Positions 1 through 14,345 of a DNA stretch of 64,000 nucleotides are shown here, piece by piece. Both the position numbers and the translations under genes were made by a program. The DNA is from Burhinus oedicnemus (lineage: Eukaryota; Chordata; Aves; Charadriiformes; Burhinidae): positions 1,085,977 to 1,149,976 of the forward strand of contig VFFE01009068.1 in NCBI GenBank assembly GCA_008921705.1, in the 5' to 3' direction. Below the pieces are notes generated by a model. The model worked only from the letters and a program-made list of their open reading frames with translations, had not been told where the DNA came from and ran no database searches. Position 1 is the stretch's first letter; every line of letters starts with the position of its first letter.

Positions 1-3000
1 CTCTTCTGTGTTGGAAACCATGGCATTGCTGCTGGCAGCTGGGTCTTGAAAGAACCTGTTGCAACCATTAACGTGTTCTTCTTTCCTGTCTCCCTACTGA
101 TAGACTGTGCTGCAAATAACTGTCTACTTGTGCATTTCTGCTCCTTCTTTCATGGGCATAAAATCTGGGGGTTTATCGTAATCTCCTTTTTCACTGGAAT
201 CTCCTCCTTGCACTCTCAAAGCAGCATATTAGCTCCTCTGCTCCTCTGTGTCATATGCCTTGGACAGCTGAAGAGAAGTGGAAGTGGTGAGGTAGAGACA
301 CATGTACTGGCGCTGCTCCTACAGGAAAGTGGGAAATGGGGCTACAGTCCCCTCCTGGCTGTAACTCCACGCTGATGGACCTTTCCCTTTCTTAATGCTC
401 TGTTTTCCAGTATAAATTACATCCTGCATTTGATATGGCAAAAGAAATAGATATGGATTTGAATTTTTTCTCAGACACGTTGCTATGTACTTGACAGCAA
501 TGGAGCTAAGAGAAACAATTTGCTAAATGAGGTAGAGGGGAATATGACTATATATTTAATATTCAGCAGTGTGCTTCTTAAAGCACAAAATAGCAGCACA
601 AAATAAACTTCGATGACATGCAATTAATTCATCTACCTGCAGGCAGTAATGCAACAAATAAACTAATTCAGTTCTTATTAAGGCCTTAAACTTATGGTGA
701 GTTTTTAGCTCATTTAATTAATACTTAACAAATAGCCTGCAGTTAGGTAAATCACATCACAGCAAAGCGATACCAACTGGCATTTATTAATCCATTTACT
801 GATGCTTACTTAACATCTTTTAAATGATTTTGTTAAAAAAACATGGTAAACATAACCATCTCTTCTGGCTGTTCTGATTTATCAGAAATTTTCATTCAGT
901 GGTCTTACCTGAGTCCTTCTTTCAATGCCATGTCTTCCTATCAGAAACTTCTTGGTTCTGCTTTTATATCTGGCCACTGCTATATTTGATACCAGCCTTA
1001 CAAAGTTAAAGAAATCTTTCAAAATTTTGCAGCAGATATATTTTATATGATTATTTATTATAATTTCCTAGGCAAATTAGTTTTCCATCACCCAACTTTT
1101 TTTAAAGGGTATTGAGCTTGACTGGCTTTTACGTTCCATAATTTTCCATTAAGGAGAAAAAAACCCCAACTGTTAAAAGTTATTTATTTTGTTTTCTGTT
1201 CTTAACATCATTTTTCTGTAATTAATTAATACTCAGCCCATACGTTTACACATTACAATTGACTATCTCCTGCCTCTTTCACAGAGAACACAATTTCCTG
1301 CAGCATTTTGGTTAGCAAGGCACATTTATGACTCAGAAATTACATTGCCACAAATGATGAAAACTTGCAAGAGGAAACAGCTAGACCCTGTACAACAAAA
1401 CCTGCTCTAGTTTAAAAAACCTTTTCTGTGTTCATGGCAACCAGGGAAGTAATTTGTTCTACTTAAAGTAAAAGCAAGTTCAGCATTTCAGCAAGGGTTT
1501 TTTTTCTTTCTTAACTGATGTACAGTTTATCTTTACTGAGTTAAGAGATGAAAAAAGTGAGCACTTGACTCAGCATATGCATAGCAGTATATTAGAGAGA
1601 GAGAGGGCTGAAAAACTGAAATATGTTTGGTGGATTTCCCTCCTTCAGCCCATCCCTCACTGTCAGAAGCAGTGTGTTGCATTAAAATGATTCAATACAG
1701 AAATGATGATCTAGACTTTGGTCCAGTGTATCCAAGTTATAAAGCAACACCAATGTACAGAAAATGAAGTTTGGGGACACTATGTAATATATGCAGACCA
1801 GTGTCCATGGATTGAATATCGAAATAGGTTAAATCTTTATGAATCAGACATTAATGTCAGTCACCAGATACCACCAAAGTTCACGTTTCTACTAAAAACA
1901 GTCCTGTCAGTTGAAATAAGAAACTTTGTGGTCTCATACACGACTTATTATGAATATGGACAACAGAATCAACCCTTTAATAACTCTTTCTTTCTAAATA
2001 TATCATGGGATTAAATAGAGTGTTTATTCTGCCTGTAATATGCATATATATGCATATGTATGTGCATCTATATATCTATCTCTGCAGGAATTCAGGGAAT
2101 GAGAAACTTGATGGAAAACATAGAGAACATAATTCAAGAATGTACTGTGTCCCAGTTAAGAACAAATGCCCACAAGTGTGCATTTACATTCCTCTCTCTC
2201 TGCAGTAAGTACACACTTTTTTATTGAATGATGTTTTACTAGCCTTCTTGTGATTTACTTCAATCATCGTAGAATTATTTGGATCCATTTAAACATTTAT
2301 CGAACTTACTTTTATAGAGTTACATGTATACATACAGTTTTAGGTACCTTATCCCATAATTAAGACTTATTTGCTAAGGCTTTCTTGGTAAAATATGATG
2401 TTTACAGTAGAAGCTAAGGCAGCTGCTCTGTAGTTGTTCTACTGAATAAGATTGCTTCAGGGTGAAGACAAATGTTTTCATTTTCTTCCCTCCCACCCAC
2501 CTCACTCAAACTTGTTCTTTCTAACTGTTGGCATACTTTTTTTTGTAATTTTTATCTAGTGTGGTGGGAACAGGGAAGGCTGAACCTTTGGGATAAAAAT
2601 GCTCCACTAATCTCCAGTACAACTGTGCCGAAAGAGTCCCCTGTAACTAGTATGATGAGTGGTCAAGAGAGACATCTGCTCGAATGCTATGATTTATCTT
2701 TTCTTATTACTTGTTCATTGTCTTCAAAGATCTGTGCAAAGAAATATCCAGAAAAATGTCACTCTAAGGAGGCAGGTGACAAATTGTGGCAGTGGTTATT
2801 GAGATGCTATGCAACCCTCTGTTCAGTGTGTTCATGCTCAGCAGAAGTACACCAGCAATCTAGCAAGGACATCTCTGTTACTTTGCACAGACCGAGAATG
2901 GGAGCAGGAGAGGGAAAGGCTGGGGGTGGTTCCACCCTGGTGCTTTTCTGCAGAGTTTCCAGCGCCTCTGCCTGTCTCTATGCCAGACTCCTATCCAAAA

Positions 3001-6000
3001 GAGTCATGATACCATAGTGTCTTTACAGAGGACAAAATGCAACAGAGATGAGCAATACAAATCCATAGATATTTTAATGAGTGGTATATTACCTCCAGCA
3101 GAACAAAAAATCACTACATTTTTTGACTGAGTATATAAAAGATGCTTATACGATGAAACAATGTAATTTCTAGGCACACCTATTGGTTTATCTGTGTTCT
3201 CACTTCAGGCAGTGGAAAAACTGAAATCAGTTTTAGTGTATGGACTGACACTAAACATGCTTTGAAAGTTCTAAAAGTGACTCCCTTCCCTCAGTCACAT
3301 AACTTCAGGTAAAGATTATCACTCAAATGGCTGGTTGGTCATATTCTGTAAAGATGGTATACGTGAAGACACCACAAGAACTCGCCTGCCTATGCATGAT
3401 TAGCACATAGAAAGCTATCAGAAGAGAAGATGCCCAGGAAAAAGATCGCAGTAATATCATGTTATTTAAATAATCATTCATAGACAAGTCACATTTTTTG
3501 GTGTCAGTGAGAAGAACAGCTTTTTAACAGGAAATCTGTAAGAAGAGAACTGTGGGAAATCAATTTGCCATTCAAGCATTATTTCATATCTCTATTTTTA
3601 AATCACTATTTTAAGGCGTTTGTGTTAGAAATGCTACCTTTTATTTTGATAATCCAGTTTTTAGTCATGTTAATAAAGCCATGTAATTCTGTTCCTCTTT
3701 ATCCCATGCCTAGAGTAATTACTTATGTTGACACGAATAGGAAAATAATTCACCAATAAGTTTAATTCAAAAATCCCAAGACAGATTCATTTCTTTTTTA
3801 TACGTAGTGTAACACATTGGGTATGTGAATAGGAAATACTTGTTGTCATGCTTAAAGAAATACAGACAATATCAGCATGAAAACATAACTCTAATATTAG
3901 TATAAACATTTATCTTTAGTGGCAGACTTGTGTATTTATTTACTTGCTAATTTTATCTGCTGGAATTTCTGTTAGGAAATTAGACACAGGACTACAAGTA
4001 ACATACAAGCTTTAAAAATGCGATATATTTTTGATAATGAAGTTGCTAAGCAATTAGAAATGCCTAAACTACATCTTTCAGATCAAAAAAAGAGTTTGGA
4101 CTATACATCCATTTTCTGTAACTAAACCTCAAATTTTAAGCCTCTCTTTTTTCTGGTTGAGTTATCATGCGTGTGCGAAATACTTGAATACTGACTTTTC
4201 AGTCACTTTTCCTCTTTTCTCCAGAGAAAAAAAATAATAAAAAAAATTGAATCCTACAATCTCATCAATACTGTCAATAAATAGATAAAGTGAGGCAAAA
4301 AGTGTGTTTTCTATATATTTGAAGCCTTTGTGGCGAATTTTGAACTCTCTTCACATGTCTGCTTCTGCAAAGCTTTAAACATCTATACTGGAAAGGTTAT
4401 TTAGGTTTCTATGAGATCTGGAGTTTGTATGATTCATATATATATTTCCAGCAGGTTTTGTTACATGGAGGAGATAACCATGATCATTTCATTAATGAAA
4501 AAGATTTTATTGTATTAATTTGTTCTAATCATCGCCCTCAAATGACAGGTTCCAATTCTGCCTTTAGTTTTAAAGACCAGCCCACTTCTGACATGAGCAA
4601 TACAAGTTGGATGTGGGTCAAAGTAAATATAGACAAAGGCTTCCTGTGCGAGCAAGGATATGGCAAATGCAAGAAGAACCACACTAAATCCGTGGGCAAT
4701 TTAAGCTGCAACAAAAGGAACTACAAAGGTCTTGACTTATTTCATTACATTTTGTACTAAACAGACAAGTAAGCAGCTTGGGTGCTCTCTCATCATGAAA
4801 AAGTGGCAAGATCAGCAAAGACTACTTCAAAGAGACAATTGATTTTCCTTTTTCTTTTTCTGACTCTTGGACAACTGCTCCTGATATTGGAGCTTCTAAC
4901 TATTTGCAGGAGGAAATTCAGCACTTGAGTGTGATTTGGATAACAGTACTATATTTTGAAATACAGCAATTCTTTAAAGGCAAATAACCATGGATAGGTG
5001 GATCTAATGTTTACATTGTTAGAGCTGTTCTGATGGTGAAAAAGATTTGTGGGTTCTACAAGGTATGCTGAGAAGGAAGTCAAAGCCATATACATCTTTT
5101 GATATATATAAGGGAGGTGTCATGCCTTAGTTCATTAAACAGTTTATCCAGCACTGTGTGGTATACAACATTTTCTGACGTATTTTAAGTATCTACATTT
5201 AAAGATGTGATGCAAAGTTGTGACCAAGGACCGCAGTAAAATTTTTAACAGTAGTTTATGTTACTAAATGGAACTCATTGACAAAGGAAATACAATTAAT
5301 TATGTGAAATATACATGAAATATACATATATGCTTAAGCACTAGCTTACAGAAACATCAATTCTAAAATGTATGGTGGGTAGAGACAGTTGCCTACCTGA
5401 AGAACTCAGACCCCCAAAAGAACCAAAAGTTCTGTTTGAACTGTTCTGAAACAGCTATTTCTCAGCTGAGATAGAATTTAGAAAAAAATATCGGAAAACC
5501 TTAATATGCAGTGGTATCATAGGTATGCTTACAATTCTACACAGCATATAAATTAAAAATATGATTTACTGTAAAGAATGCTCCCAAACAAAACATTTTA
5601 GCCAAGCTTTTTTAACATTTTGCGTATGTCATTTATCTGCTAAGATGAGTGATGATATGCTCACACAATACAACTCTTAATTTTAGCATTGAGGGTTGTG
5701 ACAGTGTTTCACTAGGCAATTGCAGTCTAAAACTGCAGTCTTTTGACCCTGTATCCCACATAAATAGGGTCTTAAAAGTTTCATAGTCATGATGATTGAT
5801 AGGGTGTCATCAAGGATAGCAGTCCCTGTGCTATTTGCTATGCATACCGGTAAAAATCTCCTGTTTAAATGAAATACAACAACAACCACCAGAGGTCAAA
5901 ACGTATCCTGAAATTGAACTCTGCTTCAAACATATTTTCAGAGTAAATTAGGAATACACTGGAATTCTTCTGACTCACTTCACACCCTTCACTTGATTAA

Positions 6001-7380
6001 ACCACAGGATTATTAGTACGGATAAGCAGCCACCATCAAGAAATAAAGGATTTGTTAGAGTGGTCTTGGGAGACCTTATTTTTCCTCATTTATTCATGTA
6101 ACCTTGTTGATTTTGTTAAAGTTTGTTGACAAAGTAAGACACATTTAGTCATATCAATAAATGTAGAAAATTTCGTCCAAAAATATCCTTGATTTTTTGT
6201 TCATTTGCTTGTTTGCTTGTCATGTAAACAAATCAAGTAAAAGCTCAGGAATACTCTTGGCTAAAAAGACACATGTGAATTAAGAATGTCCCTGACTCCG
6301 TTTTGTTGCCATGGAAATCTTCTTTCTTTTGAAAGTACAGTTTTGCTGCTTGACCTTAAAGACAGGCACACGTGACAAAAGTTATCAAAGTTGCTTTGGT
6401 ATTCATGTTACCTGTAATAAATTATCTCCACATTTCAAAATATTAATGGCAATGCATTAAAATACTAAAAGTTCAAACCACAGGTCCTTTATATGCTTTG
6501 CATGCATAATAACACACACATACTCTAATGATGGCCAGGTTTACCAAGACACTAGTTCAGATACTTTAATTCATAGCAATGATATAAAGTAGCTGTAAAA
6601 CTGATTTCTGCAAACCAGAAAGGAACAATAAACCTGAGACATCTCTAAAACTGTCTCATTGCAGGGATGCAAATGGAGAAAGAAACACTCTGTCATTTTT
6701 TTAGAAATAGAAATATTCTAGAAATAAAAATGTTATTTATGAACATTTTCCTCATGTAAAAGGCATGGACTGGAACAGATATCCCACAGGTTGGTCATAT
6801 TCTTAGGGGAAGCTGAGAAGAATATACTTAGTTGCTACTTGTTAAGTGAAGGAGGATGGGAAGAAAGAAGTATTACACATATTCTATCTGTGGTTAATGA
6901 AAGCAATTCTGTAGAGTTCTTGGAGAGTCATTGTGAAAGTTCGACAGGCTGAATTGACAGCACTTGCAACGATGTTATGTCATCAGATACCCTAGTTGGG
7001 TAGTCAATCAATTATGTGGCAATTTCAAAATAATTTTAAAGGAAAAAGGGATAAGATTTCCTATTGCTTCTTCTCCTCCATCCACCTTTCTCCCATATCC
7101 TTCTTTTTAAATACAGCACTTGTGAAGTACAAACTGAAAGAAGACAGCAAAGAAAACAGAAAAAAATGGAAAGGGAGATGAAGACAGGATACTATCAGAC
7201 AGATATCAAATACTGGAACTTTATAAGAAGGAATATGTTTGAAAGGGTTAAATCCTTGACAATTCTTGACTAAGGCCTTACTGTGATACACAAAAGCTCT
7301 ACTTGCATCTTTCTTAGCTTCACTTGCATAGTTTTGGTAGAGTTGCTAATAAGACATTTCAAAACATGTAATCTCTTGCC
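1..7380. other. AT-rich unique DNA, no gene seen
   Basis: I see no domain, splice-bounded exon or RNA gene in this stretch. The longest open frames (1718-2014, 2472-3017 and 4425-4760, all plus) have no recognisable motif, and their composition is what AT-rich noncoding DNA gives by chance. Small features are a short GA run at about 1594-1607 and a 20-bp perfect palindrome at 2038-2057 inside an AT-alternating tract. It could be intron or intergenic DNA; the sequence alone does not decide. Confidence 0.6.
2038..2057. repeat. 20-bp perfect AT-rich palindrome
   Basis: The sequence ATATGCATATATATGCATAT reads the same on both strands. It lies in an alternating purine-pyrimidine AT tract followed by more TGCAT-like steps. 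It may be no more than a degenerate AT microsatellite. It contains ATGCAT half-sites of the kind POU factors use, but their spacing is not that of a standard site. Confidence 0.8.
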
Positions 7381-7724
7381 TGACAAGATTAAACAGGCTT
7401 TGAGCTAGCTCGTTAGGCTTCCCGTGTAAGTCACTGATAATGGGAACTCAGCACAATTGTGACCAGATAAGTGCCAAAGAACTAATTTAAACTGACCCCC
7501 CTTGTAACATTCCGGAGCCAAAGGACTGATGAGCTAATTCAATGACTATGTATGGACAAAGGAAGCCCAAAGTTCAACTGATGGACAGCATGAGGACTAT
7601 GAACGGCCACCAGAGGGTGAAAAGACCCTAACCCTAATTTTACTGCGCATGCTTGGACTATGTAATGAATTTTTAGAAAAGACTGCCCTTCCAAGAAATC
7701 TGATGAATATGTATGTTTTTTCTG

Positions 7725-7732
7725 TATATAAA
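7725..7732 (+). promoter_or_regulatory. TATA box of LTR-1
   Basis: TATATAAA, about 70 bp upstream of the ATTAAA signal inside the LTR. This is the spacing expected for a retroviral U3 promoter followed by a short R region. Whether it is still active is unknown. Confidence 0.6.
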
Positions 7733-7799
7733 CTGATGTGCTTTGCTAACCGGTTGGAGCACTCGTGGCAGAGCAATCTCCAGTGCTGCCCAGCGCTGT

Positions 7800-7805
7800 A
7801 TTAAA
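7800..7805 (+). terminator. Polyadenylation signal of LTR-1
   Basis: ATTAAA, followed within about 40 bp by a TTGTTATTG-type T/G-rich stretch. Its place downstream of the TATA box marks the R region of the LTR. Confidence 0.6.
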
Positions 7806-7894
7806 GAATGCCTGCTTAATAACAAACTAGTTGTTATTGAGTTATTTGCCTCGGAAAACCATCCCGATTGAGCCTCCTCCTGTGAGGAATGTCA

Positions 7895-10800
7895 AAAGGT
7901 GCAGGCTTGGTACCGACTTTGTTTCATGTTTTAGAAGAGGAGTGATAAGGTGAAAACTAATGGAGAATAAAACAGATGGAAAAAATATATCAAGATTTTT
8001 CAACTAAACAATGTTTTTGCAAAAAAATCCACTTTCTGATGAAAGTTCAGATTTCCCAAAGCAAAATCAACTCTTTGCAATTGAAAACGCTCTCAGGATA
8101 CCCCATGGTTGTAATTTATTTTCTCAGAATCCATGAAACAATGTATGTGATCACTGCCATAACAAACTTTTTCTCTTATCAAAGGAAGAGATGTTGCTTT
8201 TTCAATGTGATTTCAGCAAAGACCTCAGCCCAAAGAAGAAAAATGAGAACATATCTGCCTAAAAATTCCTTCAAGACGCCAAAGTAGCACTTCCAAATCA
8301 TAACATTCAGTTTTCCTCCTGAAGCTGTAGTGAAAAGATCTTAGCTTGGATAAAAAAAAAAAATTCTGCAGAAAAAAAGTATTTGTTCTAAGTGTGAGAT
8401 TATCAAGAAAGGATGCTCAAAGTAGGAAATGCTATAGGTAAAACCTCCTCGAATGTTTAAACATCTTGATAATAGTGGTTTGGTTTTTTTTTTTTTACGT
8501 AATTGGCTACATTGAGCTATTATCACAACAACAAGGAAACTGTACTAAAGGTAGCACGTGTCATCCTTACAGATAATTGCACTATACACCTTTACCAGAG
8601 AAAGGAAGAGGTTTCTGTGAAAGATAGGAAGCAGAGAAAGAGAATGAGAATAGACTTTGAAAGGGAAAACCTGGAAGAATTTTCAAGATAAAGACATATT
8701 CTTGTGCACGAAGAGAACACTGGAATTATGTCAAAGAAAGAAATTTCAGGACTTTCCAGCATGATACATCATCAGGGACTTCTTATATTTTTGTTGAAAG
8801 ATTTATATAATCTGCATAGCATTGTTATAGCAACTGAAATGCTAGGCAGCAAGAAGCATCTAGAAACACTAGCAAGCTGAGAGATTAAAAAGCAAACTGT
8901 GTATTTGATAGAATGCTGATAGAAACAAACTAGAAGTTATAAATTGAATTTTAGGTTAAACGTCAAAAATTGTTTCATAAAATAAAAATACTTCCCAGCA
9001 ATATCTTGTAAAAAGAGAGAACATTAACTGGCTACGGGTTCTGACCATCCTGACTGTAAAGAGGCAGCTCACACAACGATGCTGAGAAGACCATGTATTA
9101 ATTGCCACTCTTGTGGTAATGTGTGGATCGTTATTGTTTACAAAGGACCTCCATCTCCTTCTTCCATTTCATCTTCACAAATATGTCCTGAAAGTTTAAC
9201 TCCCCAGACCACTAAGTCCAGCTGTGTGTGAAGGAATGACTATCTGTCTGAGCACTAAAGCTACAACAGCAGGTTCTGCTTCTCCTGCCATGCCACCTTA
9301 AAATTGTATGACTGAAGGGGTTCCTCACCCAGGGCAGCTGCCTCCCACCTCTCATGGCTGTTCATAAAAGGAAGGCTGAATGGATCACAAAACAGCTCCT
9401 GAATCATCAGAGTTTTCTTGTAGATTACGAGATTCAAATGAGGATCCACTAGCGATAGTGCACCAAGCTAAAAACTGTGTTCATTCAGAAACTATTAAAC
9501 TATTACAAGGTTTTCCCTGGACAATGCCACAAAGCAGAGGAGAGAGCTTACATGAGTGGTAACTGTTTAAACAGACTGATTTTTATTTCTCACTGCATCT
9601 GTACCAGAACTTTCAAAGACCTACTTAAATAAATATTCTCAGTGACTTCAGAGTCCAGTAAACACAAGCTTATGTACCTTGCTGCTATGTCAGCCTACTT
9701 ATCCACCTGTAAACTGGCTAACAATTTTGCTTATGCCTTTAAGATGATTTATTGACTGCAATCACTTAGGTTGTTTTTCAGAAATCAATGTTGTTCTACT
9801 CTGTGGGTATTTCTGGGTTTGTTATGAACATGAAAAGATCTTATTCCTCCAGTGGTAAATACTACTGTGTTTATGTGCGTGGTTTCTAGTTGAAGAGAGG
9901 AAGTAGAACTGAAAAGGACTACGTGTTCTGTGTATAGATCTAGGGTTGAATTAGGGACATCAGGACAAGATTTTGCTGTCTTCCTCTAACGCATGGGAAA
10001 GTCAGGTTTAAAAGTGCTTGTCTTGCTAACAGCTTCCGGAAAACGTACGATTAATATTTCATATTGTTGAAATTCATTTATCAAGTGCTTGCAAGTTTAA
10101 CATTGTATTGCCTTGTCAGCATTCTGTTTAGTTTTCTACAACTACTAAGTCTATACAAATTAGGACTTGATTGATATTAAGGTGTGGTATAATATTGTCA
10201 AGCTCCTCTATATATCAATTCCAACAAAAAATAACTAACACAATTTAACTGCAGCTCCAGCAATGTTTCATTAGTGCAAACTATATGGCCTTTACAAGAA
10301 AAAAGAAAAAAAAATTATTGTTTGACTGCTAGTAATTTTTACCTGACTAATAGTTTATTTTCAGAAAGGAGAAAATTAGTATCAGTTTCTGTGGTTTTAT
10401 TGCTCTTCTGGTGGCAGTTCTCTACTACTGCCATTACTATTAATTTTCAGTATCTTTTTCACTATTAATATTATAAAATTCAGCATTATTTTCTAGTACA
10501 GCTTAGCAGTAGTCCAACATCATTTGCTTCCTCTTTTCAAGGAAATTTGACAGTCTTCACAGAAAATTGGCACTAAAATCTTGGCATCTTTTTGAGCAGT
10601 CAAATGTAACAGCTAAGAGGTAACATTTCAGAGATGTTTAAGAGGATTTAGCTTAGCAGCTACTAGTGGCTTTATCTGAAAGGTGCATGCCTTAACACCT
10701 GCTCTGGGTTCTGAATATTTGTCCTTGTTAATATTTAGGTTATCTTTCATTCTAAGACCTCCCAGGGTAAATGCTCACATAAAATTTCTGTCAGAAAGAC

Positions 10801-13800
10801 ATACTCTATTAATTTCATCAGCCATAACTGGGTACGTAGCACGCATATTTGGAAACAGGGTGTTTGTAAATTTGTGACAGAACTGGCAGAATGTGTAACT
10901 GTGGTATCAGGATTGACGTAGACTAACCTGTATTTTTGTTAAGAAAAATATTTCTGATAATATTGTCTTATTTTTCTCATCTGTTCTTTCAAAAACCCAA
11001 GTCAGCATCAGCTCAGTCCACAGAAGTGTATCTGCACTCTGAAGAAACTGAACCACTACCAACAAGGCAGGTAGTATTTTCTCGGCTAAGAAAGAGTATT
11101 ATAGCAACAAGTGTTCCTCTTAATTCTTACTGTATAAGAACTAAGTTGTCAATAATTAATTCTGCTTTTTCTAAAACATGTGACACTTTCTTTACCTCAG
11201 GTATCATGATACCCAGATTTAGAAAAATATGCCTAACCCTACAGAACTGACTATGTTAGAGAGTGTAGAGTTGCCAGAGAAAAGTGTGTAAGTGGGTATT
11301 ATTCTGTTCTATCACTAGAAATGGAATTATTTAAAACTTTTTTTGAAACAATTAACACTGTATTAATCACCCAAAAGAAACATATAAGGGCAGCATGATA
11401 AAATTGAAAGCAAATATTTGAAGTTAGTGCTGCTGAACTAAAACAGTGTGCTTCAGAGGTGTCTATGGCTGTCTTCTAAAACAAGCAGTTACCCAAAATT
11501 CAGGGCCCCATGGGTTGCTTTTCTGCAGAGAAAATGAAAGAATCTGGCATCTCTGATATAATCTCCTTTTTACAAAGTATATCTAAAATACTCTGGAAAC
11601 GAGCAAGACGAAACTGTATCTTTGCTAACAAGTCCAAGCTCCTTTCAACTTGCACTAAGCAGGTTTTTCATGTCTAGCTTTTTTCCTTTCCCAGTTGTGC
11701 TACTGGCAATTCAGACATTTCCCTGATACTTTCCAAGGTGCTTTGTCTTCGCATTTCATGAAATAGTTACATAAAACCTGGCTAACAAAAGTGGGGCTTT
11801 TTTGCCTTTATATTCACTGTTAGATGATGACCTGCACCTCTCTTTGGAACAGGGTCATCAGGCTTTATTAGTTTCTTACAGCTGTCATCAATGGAGAACA
11901 GTAATCCTACTCAATCCATAAGCAGTCTCCTTAACATTTTCACATGCCCCTAACAACAAAAACCTGCAATAAAGAAAAGACAGTGTTGTTGGTACTGTTA
12001 TTTTCTCAGGCTAAACTTATACAAAATATTATCATGAAAGAAAGGCGGAAATACGTAAGCACTGACTTTCATAGTGATCTTCCCTCAAAATGCACCTGTG
12101 TTTCACTAGGACAGTTTGCTCTTCTCTTGGCTGGTTCTTGCACACTGTGCATGTGTAATAATTTAACATGATGGAGAACCTGACACAGCATTGGACTTAA
12201 CAGCATTCTATAAATTATTCAATAAGTAAAAGAACAGGAATATTTTACCTGCCTTGCTGCTGTTGTGGAGTCCAATAAGGAGATTGTGCGGGGGAAGAGG
12301 AAAGCCATAGATCAATGTACAGAAGTAAAGATAGGACTGATTAATACCAGATTAATTCAGTAAGAAACAAAGGCAACCTCTGTGTACAAGAAAGAAGCAA
12401 AGGTATGTTCATTTTATCTTCACAGTCATTTTGTGTCTTACCATCAGAGCATCTTGAAGACTCAGACACTAATTCATTTATCCTCCCAAAACCCCGGAGA
12501 CAGGTAGACAATGCTTTGGAAACCATACGTCAAATAGCTATGGATATAATATAGAAAGTCTATGGCAAAATCGAAGCAGAACTGGCATGCTGAATCCCAG
12601 TGCAACACCTTAAACATCTTTTTCTCTTCACGTAAAAATAACAAGCAATTATCATTCATATAAAGACTGAATTGCTCAAACCATAGTCTGTCTTGACACC
12701 TATGTTGTATAAATACTAAGTAGAAATTTCCATCTTCTTTCCAAATCCTTTGTTGGCACTGACAATAATTTTTTTTCATTTCTGGTCTTCATTAAAAAGA
12801 CTGCCTCTCCCCATCTCTGTCTACTGCCACATATACATTAGAATACATGGGACTGATTATTTGTTTCATAACTGATGGACTAGACATTAAACTGATCTGT
12901 TGTTTTCCTTGGGCAAGTACATAAGCAACCATATAAGCAAGTGAAATAGCTTTGAATTATGGAGAACTTTGTTTTTTCCTGTTAGCTTTTAGAGTCATCT
13001 ATGACAGTTATTATATAAAAGCCTTTTTACAGGACTTCATTCAGAAGAAACATTTAAAGTGAAAAATCTGAAGTGCTGTTCTAGCCTTGAGAAAATAAAG
13101 AACTTCAAATCTTCATGGGTATCAACATCACTGTCAGACTTATTATTGGAAAAATTAGCATTTGAATAGACTTGCAATGTGGAATAATTTGTTTCTTCCT
13201 TGGGAAACTGTTCACCATTGACAGACTTATCACGGCTCCTGCTTCACAACTGCTGGAGATGGATCAGTTAATCAATGGTGTCCAAACTGTGAATGTTTTC
13301 ATTCTTCTGCTAGTTGTCAAGTCCAATGTACTCTCATACTTATGGAGTTAAACACTATGGAGGCAAAAGACACCTGCTGTTTCCAACAGAGGCTTACTTC
13401 ACAGGACCAGGACCTGATATAGAGGTGGCCATTTACCAGCAAACTCAGTGAACTGTTTTCTGAATCTAAACAATTGCCACCTGATAATTTAACTATTCTA
13501 AAAAAACTACACTCATATACACCAGTGACTGTATGAACAACTCTATAAGGAGTACAGTAATGGGTCAATTGGTAGAGAGCGTGTTCATAAAGCATCTATG
13601 TCATGTGCAATGACAATGTTGGAAAAAACAAGGCGAAAGACATCAGGGATATCAAACAAGCTCCTTGTTAACATAAACTTTTTAGACTAAAACACAATTA
13701 GATAAAAACAAGACAGTGCTATAACCTATCTCTTTACTACGTTCTTCCCTCTTAAACAGCTAAAATTAAGTAACTATAGGGGATGCTTGCTTCGCAAGGG

Positions 13801-14195
13801 AAAGAAAAGAAAAAAGACTAAAAAAAAAAGAACAATATTTAATACACTATTCCTAAAAACAATTAAACCAGCAAAGCAAATCCCCCAGCAGTGTCTTATA
13901 TTCACAACTTCTTTGGCTTGGAATGAACGTGAAACAGAAGAAATACCAAAGATCTCATTATCAGAAAAAAAAAGCACCATCTGAAACTAGCTCAGCTCTC
14001 CAATTTATATTTTCATTCATGGTCACGTGTATACCTAATAAACTTCGGACACATTCATATCCTTTCAACATTAGCAGAAGCACTTCAGTCACTTGATATA
14101 TCGTTTGAACTCACAACTATCTCAAAACATGTGGTATGAATTCAGCCCATCTTTACAAATATTTCCTAAGGCATGTCATGCTAAAATGTTTGCAT
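7895..14195. other. AT-rich unique DNA, no gene seen
   Basis: Only short open frames occur, on both strands, such as 7976-8287, 10936-11250 and 12474-12779. None shows a domain, signal peptide with credible context, or plausible exon borders. I see no repeats except poly-T and poly-A runs (for example near 8480). Confidence 0.6.
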
Positions 14196-14199
14196 TGTC

Positions 14200-14345
14200 C
14201 ACCTGCTGCAGAGTCACTGGGGCAGGGGCTGACAGCTCCGGGGGGCTGCAATAGGATCCTGGGCCACGGGCAGGGTGGAGGGACCCCCGTGGGATGGGCA
14301 GGGACAGTCAGGGCTGGCAGCGCTCTTAGGGCCATGATCCTCACC
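14200..14345. other. Small GC-rich island of unknown origin
   Basis: A sharp block of about 150 bp, rich in G and C on both strands, sits in AT-rich surroundings with fairly abrupt edges. Frames on both strands (14136-14348 plus, 14153-14344 minus) stay open only because GC-rich DNA has few stops. It has few CpG, which argues against a classical CpG-island promoter. It may be a fragment of an unrecognised repeat. Confidence 0.45.

Larger units (their letters stand above)
7381..7894 (+). mobile_element. Solo LTR of an endogenous retrovirus (LTR-1)
   Basis: About 514 bp with LTR anatomy. The ends form a short inverted repeat (TGACA at 7381, TGTCA at 7890-7894). A TATA box TATATAAA lies at 7725-7732, and a polyadenylation signal ATTAAA at 7800-7805 is followed by a T/G-rich stretch, which gives U3-R-U5 in plus orientation. 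The U3 part contains the GCGCATGC-like motif seen in many avian retroviral LTRs. No gag, pol or env sequence lies on either side, so this is a solo LTR left by recombination. I could not find a clear target-site duplication (TTGCC left, AAAGG right), so the outer boundaries may be off by some bases. The retroviral class is not assigned. Confidence 0.75.

Noticed and set aside
2472..3017. 181-codon plus-strand open frame
   Set aside because: Long for the region, but no domain, an uneven composition across its length, overlapping open frames and no splice or promoter context. Best explained as chance.
4425..4760. Plus-strand frame with several cysteines and tryptophans, considered as a lectin-like exon
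   Set aside because: The cysteine spacing and tryptophan context do not fit a C-type lectin domain, and no acceptor/donor pair frames it.
7625..7640. Interstitial telomere repeat (CCCTAACCCTAA)
   Set aside because: Only two units, lying inside the U3 region of a solo LTR.
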